A DNA stretch of 64,000 bases from Bacteroidales bacterium UBA6207 (GTDB lineage: Bacteria; Bacteroidota; Bacteroidia; Bacteroidales; F082): contig DISP01000156.1 of the NCBI GenBank assembly GCA_002421995.1, forward strand, positions 1 to 64,000, read 5' to 3'. Shown one piece after another: positions 25,495-32,930 of this stretch. The position numbers and the translations under genes were made by a program. The notes beneath the pieces were generated by a model. That model was not told where the DNA came from and made no database searches. It worked only from the letters and a program-made list of their open reading frames with translations. Each line of letters starts with the position of its first letter. The first letter of the stretch is position 1.

Positions 25495-27459
25495 TTATTT
25501 GTCAATAATTTTAATCTCTGTTCGTCGGTTTAGCTTTCGCCCTTCTTCGGTTTCGTTGCCTGCAACAGCCTTTGTGGCTCCATATCCTTTGGTGGTGATG
25601 CGGCCTGCCGCTACTCCTTTCTCCTGCAGAAACAACATCACTGCCCGCGCCCTTTGTTCTGACAAAACAAGGTTGTCTTTGTCTGTACCAACGGCATCAG
25701 TGTGTCCGGATATTTCGATTCTGTACTGCTGGTTTTGTGTAAGAAAAACGGCAAGATTGCTTAATTCAGTAAATGAAGATAGGCGAAGCGTTGATTTACC
25801 GGTTTCAAAAAGCACATTATTCAAAACAACTTGCTTATTTAACACCAAAGGTTCAAGGGTTGCCATGTGTACACTATTTTCGTTTGACACATCTTCCCCA
25901 ATGCTTAATTGTTCGGAATACAACAGATAACCCGGCTTTTCAAGTTGCAGTTTGTATTCAACCGAAGGTTTCAGCGCGATAAAAAATGTTCCGTTAAAAT
26001 CAGTTTCACCATGTTGAATCGTTGTTTCTGTATCGGATTCGTACAGCATAAAAGCTGCAGTGATTCTTTGGGAAGATGCCTTATCCAAAACCACAACCTG
26101 CATATAATGAACAGATTGCGGAAATACCTCCTGTTTCAATGGTTCAAATGCCAGGATATCAAAACCTGTTGAATCTCCGCCACGGTCCGAAGTCAAAAAA
26201 ACCATCCTGGCATCAGCACTGATAACAATGTTCATTTCATTTGCGAAGGTATTCACAGGATAACCCACATTGACAGGACTTGTCCACCTGCCTGTTTCAT
26301 CGGCCCTGCTAAAATAGATATCTCTTCCTCCCATGCTGAATGCTTGTCCGTTACTACTGAAATAGAGTGATTTGCCATCAGCATGTATGAATGGCGACAT
26401 CTCATCGCCTTGCGAGTTTATCTCCGGCCCGAGGTTGATGCCTGCGCTCCAGCTTCCATCGCCGAGTTTTACAGACTTATAAATATCCGAACCACCATAG
26501 CCACCGGGTCGGTTGCTTGCAAAATACATCTCTTTTTCATCTGCCGAGAGTGCAGCCTGCGATTCCCAATAAGATGTGTTTACTTTACCGGGCAACAGTC
26601 GGGGCTGCGACCAGACAGTGTCGTTTTCCCGCCAGACCAAACAAATATCACAGCTTCCATTGCCTTCACTCCATCCACATGCTGCAAAATACAACTTCGA
26701 TCCATCGGCTGTCATAGCTGCAGCGCCGTAGTTACCATATGATTCGAGGTAGTTAAATTGATCTTGTTTTGTATAGACTTCACCCTCAATCCCAACAATA
26801 TAAAACTCTTCTTTCATCATTCCTTCGGAAGTGGCTTTGTTCCGGTCCTTATGCGTCAAAAGATAGGTCTTATTGTCAAATTTTATGCCGTTGATATACT
26901 CATCGCCGGCAGTATTAAAAGCATCCAAACCAGACTTAAGCTGTCTTGCTACCGGTTGTTTTACAAGACTATCGGCCAATTCTGACTTTCTTAACCAGCG
27001 TTGTGCTAATTTATTAGCTGCATTTGCGGGTGGAAACAATCTGCTTGTGGTTCTAAAGCATTGCGCTGCCTTTTGGTAATCACCCACAAGGTAGTAAGAC
27101 TCGCCCAAAAGGTTGTAAACGGGCTTAAAGAAATTGCTATCTATCTGTATAGCAGTGTTATAGTAATTAACTGCTGATTGATACTTTTTTGTATGAGCAG
27201 AAATTTCTCCCAATAAAAGATAGGCTTCGATAAACTTTTCGTCAATGCTTACAGCCTGGTGCAGCAGTTGTTTGCTCTCGTCGAAATCCTCGAGCGCATA
27301 AGCTTTTTCAGCCTTATGGTAGGCTGCAGCAGCTTTCTTTGATCCAGTAGTTAGCTGATCCTGCGCCGATAGCAGCAATGGCAAAAGAAAAGCAACAACC
27401 GCAAAAAGCTTTATTAAGGAATTTGCATGTATTTGTGGCTCTGCAGGCTCATTCGCCAT
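25495..27459 (-). CDS. OmpA-family outer-membrane protein with TPR and PD40 propeller repeats
   Basis: About 654 residues: signal peptide (IKLFAVVAFLLPLLLSAQ), TPR repeats (about 45-160; KAYALEDFDESKQLLHQA and following), a PD40/WD40-like propeller (about 235-440) with repeated SxDxxxxYFASNRPGGxGGxDIY patterns, a carboxypeptidase-regulatory-like segment (about 460-540), and a C-terminal OmpA peptidoglycan-binding domain (ISGHTDAVGTDKDN, LSEQRARAV, GYGATKAV, NRRTEIKI). This layout resembles PorE-type proteins linked to type IX secretion and gliding, though orthology is not shown. The start is uncertain: no ATG lies next to the signal peptide; the ATG at 27459 overlaps queE by 46 bases, and an ATA codon would give a shorter signal. 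Confidence 0.85.
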   Translation of the reverse strand: MANEPAEPQIHANSLIKLFAVVAFLLPLLLSAQDQLTTGSKKAAAAYHKAEKAYALEDFDESKQLLHQAVSIDEKFIEAYLLLGEISAHTKKYQSAVNYYNTAIQIDSNFFKPVYNLLGESYYLVGDYQKAAQCFRTTSRLFPPANAANKLAQRWLRKSELADSLVKQPVARQLKSGLDAFNTAGDEYINGIKFDNKTYLLTHKDRNKATSEGMMKEEFYIVGIEGEVYTKQDQFNYLESYGNYGAAAMTADGSKLYFAACGWSEGNGSCDICLVWRENDTVWSQPRLLPGKVNTSYWESQAALSADEKEMYFASNRPGGYGGSDIYKSVKLGDGSWSAGINLGPEINSQGDEMSPFIHADGKSLYFSSNGQAFSMGGRDIYFSRADETGRWTSPVNVGYPVNTFANEMNIVISADARMVFLTSDRGGDSTGFDILAFEPLKQEVFPQSVHYMQVVVLDKASSQRITAAFMLYESDTETTIQHGETDFNGTFFIALKPSVEYKLQLEKPGYLLYSEQLSIGEDVSNENSVHMATLEPLVLNKQVVLNNVLFETGKSTLRLSSFTELSNLAVFLTQNQQYRIEISGHTDAVGTDKDNLVLSEQRARAVMLFLQEKGVAAGRITTKGYGATKAVAGNETEEGRKLNRRTEIKIIDK

Positions 27460-28046
27460 TGCGGATTTTGCATGATATAGTCTGTTAGCCATGGCATGAT
27501 TTTTTGTGACACACTCCATTCGGGCTGAAGATACAACAAGCAATCCGAAGGCACTAATCGTGCATTTTGTTCAGCCCATTCCAGGTCAGCCTCTGTTTGA
27601 ATGACAACCTTGAGCTCATTTGCCATTTTATAAACTGCCGGCCTTGGTGGCGAATACTTTTTTGGTGAAAGACAAACCCAGTCCCAACAGCCGCTAAGCA
27701 AATGTGCACCTGAAGTCTCAACCATCGTTTTAACACCCAGGCTATGCAGATAGTCAGTAAAGAAATCTAAGGGATACAATGAGGGCTCGCCACCTGTTAC
27801 AACAACAGTTTTTGCAGGGAACGAAGCTGCTCTGCCGGCGATTTCAACTGCATCGGCAGGCGGAAAGTTCTCCGCGTCCCATGATGGTTTGGTATCGCAC
27901 CAACTGCATCCGACATCGCATCCGCCTATGCGAATGAAATAGGCTGCTTGCCCCATATTATGTCCTTCGCCCTGAAGGGTATAAAACTCCTCCATGAGCG
28001 GCAATTTTTTGCCACCAAGAAAGAGGTCCTGATTTTTTTGCATCAA
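27414..28046 (-). CDS. queE: 7-carboxy-7-deazaguanine synthase (radical SAM)
   Basis: Catalyses ring contraction of 6-carboxytetrahydropterin to 7-carboxy-7-deazaguanine in queuosine biosynthesis, with a SAM-bound [4Fe-4S] cluster. The cluster motif is CDVGCSWC (C-x3-C-x2-C). FYTLQGEGHNMGQAAYFIRIGGC at the N-terminus, VVTGGEPSLYP, and the C-terminal QSHKYMQIP are hallmarks of QueE. At 210 residues it has the expected length. The start overlaps the preceding T9SS-cargo gene by 4 bases. No other queuosine gene is nearby. Confidence 0.93.
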   Translation of the reverse strand: MMQKNQDLFLGGKKLPLMEEFYTLQGEGHNMGQAAYFIRIGGCDVGCSWCDTKPSWDAENFPPADAVEIAGRAASFPAKTVVVTGGEPSLYPLDFFTDYLHSLGVKTMVETSGAHLLSGCWDWVCLSPKKYSPPRPAVYKMANELKVVIQTEADLEWAEQNARLVPSDCLLYLQPEWSVSQKIMPWLTDYIMQNPQWRMSLQSHKYMQIP

Positions 28047-29281
28047 TTTATTATAAAACTGGTATGATAACTCCTGCGCTCGGTGAATGCAGTAATGAAA
28101 TATGTGCCTGGTTTCAAACCATTTACGTCAATAGACAATACCTCTTCGCTACCTTTTTTCAAATGAAGTTGTTTCAACACCTTGCCGGTTGAATCGTGTA
28201 TATCAAGCCTGAAATCTTCTTTTCTGAAATCTACCCTCAGCTTCAGTTCACCATTACGAACAGGATTCTCTATCAGATTCATTTTCTTGCTATCTTGTGC
28301 ATTTTCGTCCGAAACACCGGTAAGTCCTGTCCATTCGCCTGTGTTGAGCCGAAAAAGTCTGGCGCTGAAAGATTGGCTTTTTTCAGCAGAAATGTAAGCC
28401 GAATAGGCACCACTGTATGCAACACCTTCTATCTGGGTCGTGATCAGATTCAAAAGCTCCACACGGCGTTTGTTGCCACCAAAGAAGTCTCTTCCTTTAA
28501 AATCAAACAACATCCACACAAATGGCACATAGGTTTGCTGAGTGTATCCTGTGAGTATAAGCTGTTGATGAACAGGATCATAGTCAGCACCGGTGATTAA
28601 TCCATTTGAGTTGAAATTGTCAATTTTCTTTGCGATGTGGTTTCCGGGATTGCTTGGTAGGCGATAAAGATTACACTGCTGGTCAGCCCTGTTTTTTGTA
28701 AAAAGATAAAGTGAGTCTTGGGTGGCTAGAATGGCTTCGCAGTCGAAGTTGTGTTCTTTTGTTTTCTGAAAAGATTGTTGGTCTTCATAAACAAACTTAA
28801 CTGATGCGGCCTGTACAGTGGAATTGCCATTGACCGGGATGCTGGATTTCAATATTCTGTAAACTACCAAATCCTGTCGTGTCCCATTGTTGTTTCCAAT
28901 GTCGGCAATATATATGTATTGGTCATCCATTGTGATGTCTTCCCAATCAACATTCGTTGCATTGGACACCGTGATTTGTTGAACTATATGAGCATCAGTG
29001 GTATCCATTGCGTATAGAACAGCCGATCCACCACTGTCGTTAAATGTCCAAAGTTTGTTATTGAATTTCAAAAGGCCGGAGGTTTCTTTTACCGACCCGG
29101 GCAACTCACAAATAAAAGGCGGATTGGTAACGGTTATGGGATAAACACAGCTGCCGTTATTGATTGTTGCAGTGGGATTAAAATTTGTAGCACGCGGATC
29201 GGTACATCCCGCAACCTGACTTTGAACAACATCGAACATCATCAGCAACAGAACCAGCAAACTGAGGCCTTTCTTTAACAT
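28043..29281 (-). CDS. Secreted protein with T9SS type A sorting domain
   Basis: 412 residues: signal peptide (1-21), then the cysteine motif CTDPRATNFNPTATINNGSC, common in Bacteroidota secreted proteins, then a six-bladed-propeller-like region (about 55-330; KETSGLLKFNNKLWTFNDSGG, NVDWEDITMDDQYIYIADIGN). It ends with a type IX sorting domain (about 335-412): the LIENPVRNGEL block, LDIHDSTGKVLKQLHL, and GLKPGTYFITAFTERRSYHTSFIIN. Predicted to be translocated across the outer membrane by the type IX system and processed. The propeller resembles SdiA-regulated or esterase-like proteins, but no catalytic residues are evident. Coupled to queE by a 4-base overlap. Confidence 0.82.
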   Translation of the reverse strand: MLKKGLSLLVLLLMMFDVVQSQVAGCTDPRATNFNPTATINNGSCVYPITVTNPPFICELPGSVKETSGLLKFNNKLWTFNDSGGSAVLYAMDTTDAHIVQQITVSNATNVDWEDITMDDQYIYIADIGNNNGTRQDLVVYRILKSSIPVNGNSTVQAASVKFVYEDQQSFQKTKEHNFDCEAILATQDSLYLFTKNRADQQCNLYRLPSNPGNHIAKKIDNFNSNGLITGADYDPVHQQLILTGYTQQTYVPFVWMLFDFKGRDFFGGNKRRVELLNLITTQIEGVAYSGAYSAYISAEKSQSFSARLFRLNTGEWTGLTGVSDENAQDSKKMNLIENPVRNGELKLRVDFRKEDFRLDIHDSTGKVLKQLHLKKGSEEVLSIDVNGLKPGTYFITAFTERRSYHTSFIIN

Positions 29282-29302
29282 GGTATTGTGTGTTAAAAGA
29301 TT

Positions 29303-30187
29303 CTAGTTTTTGTAAACCTGTTTCTTACATGCCAGCAAAGTGTTGTTAAGCAATGACACGATTGTCATTGGTCCAACCCCACCCGGAACAGGTGTAATAC
29401 GGGAAGCAACTTTGCTGACATTCTTAAAATCAACATCTCCTGCCAGATGATATCCTTTTTCACTTGAAGTATCCTCTACTCTGTGAATACCAACATCCAC
29501 AACAACTGCACCAGGTTTAACCATGTCTTTTGTAACAAATTCAACCTGCCCTATTGCTGCTATCAGCACATCAGCCTGTGAGGTTATTGATTTTAAATCA
29601 GCAGTTTTGCTATGGCAAAGTGTAACGGTTGCATTCACATTTTTCCTTGAAAGCAGGATGCTCAGCGGCGTCCCGACAATATTTGACCTTCCAATAACCA
29701 CACAATGTTTTCCTTCGAGTGTTACCTTACTCCTGCGCAAAAGCTCAACCACGCCAAAAGGAGTTGCCGGCAAATAGGCAGGAAGCCCCGATTGCATGCG
29801 CCCCATATTCACAGGATGAAAACCGTCAACATCTTTTGCAGGATCAATAGCTTCGATAATCCTGTCGGTATTGATTTGGGCAGGAAGCGGAAGCTGAACG
29901 ATAAAACCGTCAACTTCGGGATCATTGTTAAGAAAACGAATCACTTCAAGCAATTCATTTTCAGAAGTCTTTTCAGGCAGACGGTATGTTGTTGAGGTTA
30001 TTCCAACCTCAAGACAAGCTTTCTCCTTTGATGCAACATATGTTTCGCTGGCCGGGTCGTTTCCAACAAGAATGGCAGCCAGATGTGGTGCTTTCATGTC
30101 GGCATCAATCAGGGCGGCAACTTCTTTTGCAATCTCTTTTTTTATTGTGGCAGCTATTGCTTTGCCATCTAAAAGTTTTTCTGTCAT
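29303..30187 (-). CDS. folD: Bifunctional methylenetetrahydrofolate dehydrogenase/cyclohydrolase
   Basis: Interconverts 5,10-methylene-, methenyl- and 10-formyl-tetrahydrofolate using NADP. The signature SETYVASKEKACLEVGI contains the catalytic Lys; VQLPLPAQI, DVDGFHPVNMG, the nucleotide motif VIGRSNIVGTP and the PVPGGVGPMT block are all intact. The start at 30187 (MTEKLLDGKAIA) matches the family; two further codons upstream are in frame. It lies directly after ffh, overlapping or nearly touching its stop, so the two are co-transcribed. Confidence 0.97.
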   Translation of the reverse strand: MTEKLLDGKAIAATIKKEIAKEVAALIDADMKAPHLAAILVGNDPASETYVASKEKACLEVGITSTTYRLPEKTSENELLEVIRFLNNDPEVDGFIVQLPLPAQINTDRIIEAIDPAKDVDGFHPVNMGRMQSGLPAYLPATPFGVVELLRRSKVTLEGKHCVVIGRSNIVGTPLSILLSRKNVNATVTLCHSKTADLKSITSQADVLIAAIGQVEFVTKDMVKPGAVVVDVGIHRVEDTSSEKGYHLAGDVDFKNVSKVASRITPVPGGVGPMTIVSLLNNTLLACKKQVYKN

Positions 30188-30192
30188 CTGCA

Positions 30193-31530
30193 CTATTTTT
30201 GCTGACGCATCTGCTGCATCATCTGCATCATTTTCCGGCTACCACCAGTGGTCATCATACGCATCATTTTCGATGTTTCTTCAAACTGTTTTATCAGACG
30301 ATTCACCTCAACAATATTCGTTCCGCTTCCGGTGGCAATTCTTTTGCGACGGCTGCCGTTCAGGAGCTTTGGATTTTCGCGCTCGGCCGGGGTCATGCTA
30401 TATATTATGGCTTCAATGCTTTTGAAAGCATCTTCTTCAATTTCAGTGTCTTTCAAAGCCTTTCCCATACCGGGGATCATTGCTGCCAAATCTTTAATAT
30501 TTCCCATCTTCTTGATTTGCTGAATCTGTTTCAGAAAATCATTGAAGTTAAACTCATTTTTGGCAAGCTTACGTTTCAGATTCTGGGCTTCGGCTTCGTC
30601 ATACTGTTCCTGGGCACGTTCCACAAGTGAAACGATATCACCCATGCCCAGGATGCGGTCGGCCATACGTTTTGGATAGAATACATCCAACGCATCCATT
30701 TTCTCACCTATTCCGACAAACTTGATGGGTTTATCCACAACCGACTTAATTGTCAGAGCTGCTCCTCCGCGCGTATCGCCGTCGAGTTTTGTGAGCACTA
30801 CACCATCATAATCTAACCTGTCGTTGAAGGCTTTGGCAGTGTTCACCGCATCCTGACCGGTCATAGAATCCACCACAAACAATGTCTCCTGAGGCTGCAC
30901 AGTCTTTTTGATGTTTGCAATCTCATTCATCATTTGCTCATCTATGGCCAGGCGGCCGGCGGTGTCAATGATGACGACATTCTTTGCCTTGTCCTTGGCA
31001 TACTGAATAGCATTGCGCGCAATAACAACAGGGTCTTTCTGAGCTTCGTCGGTATATACTTCCACTTCAACCTGTTCGCCAAGCACTTTTAGCTGATTGA
31101 TAGCAGCCGGGCGATAAACATCGCATGCAACGAGTAAAGGATGTTTTCCCTTCTTCTTTTTCAGAAAACCGGCCAGCTTTGCAGAGAAGGTGGTTTTGCC
31201 CGAACCCTGAAGGCCTGCAATGAGGATGATTGACGGTTGTCCTTTCAGATTAATTTCTGTCACATCACCACCCATCAGCTCAGCGAGCTCATCGTGCATG
31301 ATTTTGACCATCAATTGTCCCGGAGAAACTGACGTCAGAATCTTCTGACCAATGGCCTTGTCTTTTACTCTACCGGTAAACTCTTTTGCAATTTTAAAGC
31401 TAACGTCGGCATCGAGCAGTGCTTTTCTGACCTCTTTGAGTGTTTCGGCTACATTTATTTCACTAATGTGACCCTGGCCTTTTAGTATTTTAAACGATCG
31501 TTCGAGTTTATCACTTAAACCTTCAAACAT
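30193..31530 (-). CDS. ffh: Signal recognition particle GTPase
   Basis: Ffh binds signal sequences of membrane proteins together with 4.5S RNA and docks with FtsY. 445 residues: N domain (1-90), G domain with P-loop GLQGSGKTTFSAK at about 107-119, DTAGRLAIDE and TKLDGDTRGGAAL, and a C-terminal methionine-rich M domain (about 325-445) ending in a run of Met and Gln (MMQMMQQMRQQK). The RNA-binding motif RRKRIATGSGTNIVEVNRL is present. First gene of a likely series ffh-folD-T9SS cargo-queE-OmpA. Confidence 0.98.
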   Translation of the reverse strand: MFEGLSDKLERSFKILKGQGHISEINVAETLKEVRKALLDADVSFKIAKEFTGRVKDKAIGQKILTSVSPGQLMVKIMHDELAELMGGDVTEINLKGQPSIILIAGLQGSGKTTFSAKLAGFLKKKKGKHPLLVACDVYRPAAINQLKVLGEQVEVEVYTDEAQKDPVVIARNAIQYAKDKAKNVVIIDTAGRLAIDEQMMNEIANIKKTVQPQETLFVVDSMTGQDAVNTAKAFNDRLDYDGVVLTKLDGDTRGGAALTIKSVVDKPIKFVGIGEKMDALDVFYPKRMADRILGMGDIVSLVERAQEQYDEAEAQNLKRKLAKNEFNFNDFLKQIQQIKKMGNIKDLAAMIPGMGKALKDTEIEEDAFKSIEAIIYSMTPAERENPKLLNGSRRKRIATGSGTNIVEVNRLIKQFEETSKMMRMMTTGGSRKMMQMMQQMRQQK

Positions 31531-31637
31531 ATATCCTATTTTTTAAGTTTGCAAAAGTAGTAAAAATAGCGTAATGAAGATGATGCAGTCATTCAAACCG
31601 GGCTAAAATCTTGTGCTGTTGATCTATTTAATAGCAC

Positions 31638-31672
31638 ACAAAAAAAAGGCTGCAAGTTATGTGCAGCCTTTT
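31638..31672 (-). terminator. Intrinsic terminator of the envelope-biogenesis operon
   Basis: An 11-bp perfect stem AAAAGGCTGCA ... TGCAGCCTTTT with a 7-base loop. On the minus strand it is followed by a T-run (A-tract 31638-31647). It lies downstream of the second ompH gene and upstream of ffh. Confidence 0.88.
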
Positions 31673-31692
31673 CCATCTTTATAGTGAGATTC

Positions 31693-32208
31693 CTATTTCA
31701 GGTTCAGTTTTGCTTTTACGAGGTTTGTCACATCATCAGCATTGGCACCAACATGCAATAAAACGCCTGTGGCAGAATCAATAATGTAGGTGTAGTTGTT
31801 TTCCTTGCCAACATCTTCGATAGCCTTCTTAACTTTGTTGATGACAGGAGTGAGCAACTCAACTCTTTTGTCACCAAATTCAGCATCAGCATTTTGTTGA
31901 AACTCCTGGATGCGTGTTTGAAGGTCGGTGATTTCTTTTTCTTTTGATTGTTTGATGAGATTTGACATGGTTGCCAAATTATTCTGGTAATCAGTAATTT
32001 TTGTTTGATACTCAGTCATCATGGCACGTAATTCTGTTTCAAGCTGAGCTTCAAAATCTTTCAACTGGTTTTCAACTGTAGCTTTCTCAGGCATGATACT
32101 CATGATTGCATTGGAGTCAATATGTCCAATCTTAAGTGTTTGCGCTTGAATGCCGCTAAAAAAAGAAACAAAGGTTAAAACTAAAAATAGGCGGGTTAAA
32201 GTTTTCAT
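31693..32208 (-). CDS. OmpH/Skp-family periplasmic chaperone (second copy)
   Basis: Skp-like chaperones hold unfolded outer-membrane proteins in the periplasm. 171 residues from the ATG at 32208 (MKTLTRLFLVLTFVSFF, signal ending GIQAQ); the upstream part of the frame is rejected because the signal peptide starts here. After KIGHIDSNAIMSIMPEK come two long helices rich in Glu, Gln and Lys (about 45-130) forming the tentacle, then the family's closing KENNYTYIIDSATGVLLHVGANADDVT. It is next to another paralogue (32314-32877) and bamA; paired ompH genes downstream of bamA are usual in Bacteroidota. Confidence 0.92.
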   Translation of the reverse strand: MKTLTRLFLVLTFVSFFSGIQAQTLKIGHIDSNAIMSIMPEKATVENQLKDFEAQLETELRAMMTEYQTKITDYQNNLATMSNLIKQSKEKEITDLQTRIQEFQQNADAEFGDKRVELLTPVINKVKKAIEDVGKENNYTYIIDSATGVLLHVGANADDVTNLVKAKLNLK

Positions 32209-32313
32209 TTTCTGAATAATGTGATTAATGATAATTTTCGACAAATGTAATGATTTTTCGCACACCTCCAAAAAAAACAAAGAGGTAGCAACTGATTAAC
32301 AAGCTTTAACGAA

Positions 32314-32877
32314 TTATTGTTTTCGATCTTCCTTCCTTACAGTTTGCATCACCGTTCCCACCTCATCAAGCACTTCGTCGCTGATGTCGAGCCGTGGATT
32401 GGCATAAAGCATTGTAGCTCCGGCAGCTTTATCAAAAATAAAAGCGTAGTTTTTGGTTTCAGCGATTTCCTGCATGGCGTTGTAAATTTTCTCCTGAATG
32501 GGTTGAACGAGTTCGTTGCGTTTTTTGAACAATTCTCCTTCCGAACCAAAATACTTGATTTGAAGCGCCTTGGCTTCCTTTTCTTTTTTCAGAATTTCAT
32601 CTTCACGTTTTTTCTTCAAATCCTGCGGGAGCAATACCGACTCTGTCTGGTAGGCTTTGTACATTTCTTCAACCTTATCGTACAACGCTTTTACCTCCTT
32701 TTCCCATTTCTGCGAAAGTGCATTCAATTCTTCCTGTGCATCGTTGTATTCAGGTATGTTTTTGAGGATATACTCCGTGTCAACATATGCAAATTTTTGT
32801 CCCTGAAGCTGTGCAAATCCGGTGCTTGACACTAAAATGAAAGTGGCAACGGCCAATATTCTAAGAAAAGCTTTCAT
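32314..32877 (-). CDS. OmpH/Skp-family periplasmic chaperone (first copy)
   Basis: 187 residues with a signal peptide (1-22, STGFAQ), then QKFAYVDTEYILKNIPEYNDAQEELN, the conserved start of the family. A long coiled-coil hairpin (about 45-140; KVEEMYKAYQTE, KKKREDEILKKEKEAKALQIKYFG) follows, then ETKNYAFIFDKAAGATMLYANPRLDISD. It would escort nascent barrel proteins to the BamA encoded upstream. The gap to bamA is 53 bases. Confidence 0.93.
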   Translation of the reverse strand: MKAFLRILAVATFILVSSTGFAQLQGQKFAYVDTEYILKNIPEYNDAQEELNALSQKWEKEVKALYDKVEEMYKAYQTESVLLPQDLKKKREDEILKKEKEAKALQIKYFGSEGELFKKRNELVQPIQEKIYNAMQEIAETKNYAFIFDKAAGATMLYANPRLDISDEVLDEVGTVMQTVRKEDRKQ

Positions 32878-32930
32878 ATTGAATTATTTTGAAGTTTATT
32901 TTCAATTCTACGCAAAAACCCTGCCAGAAA

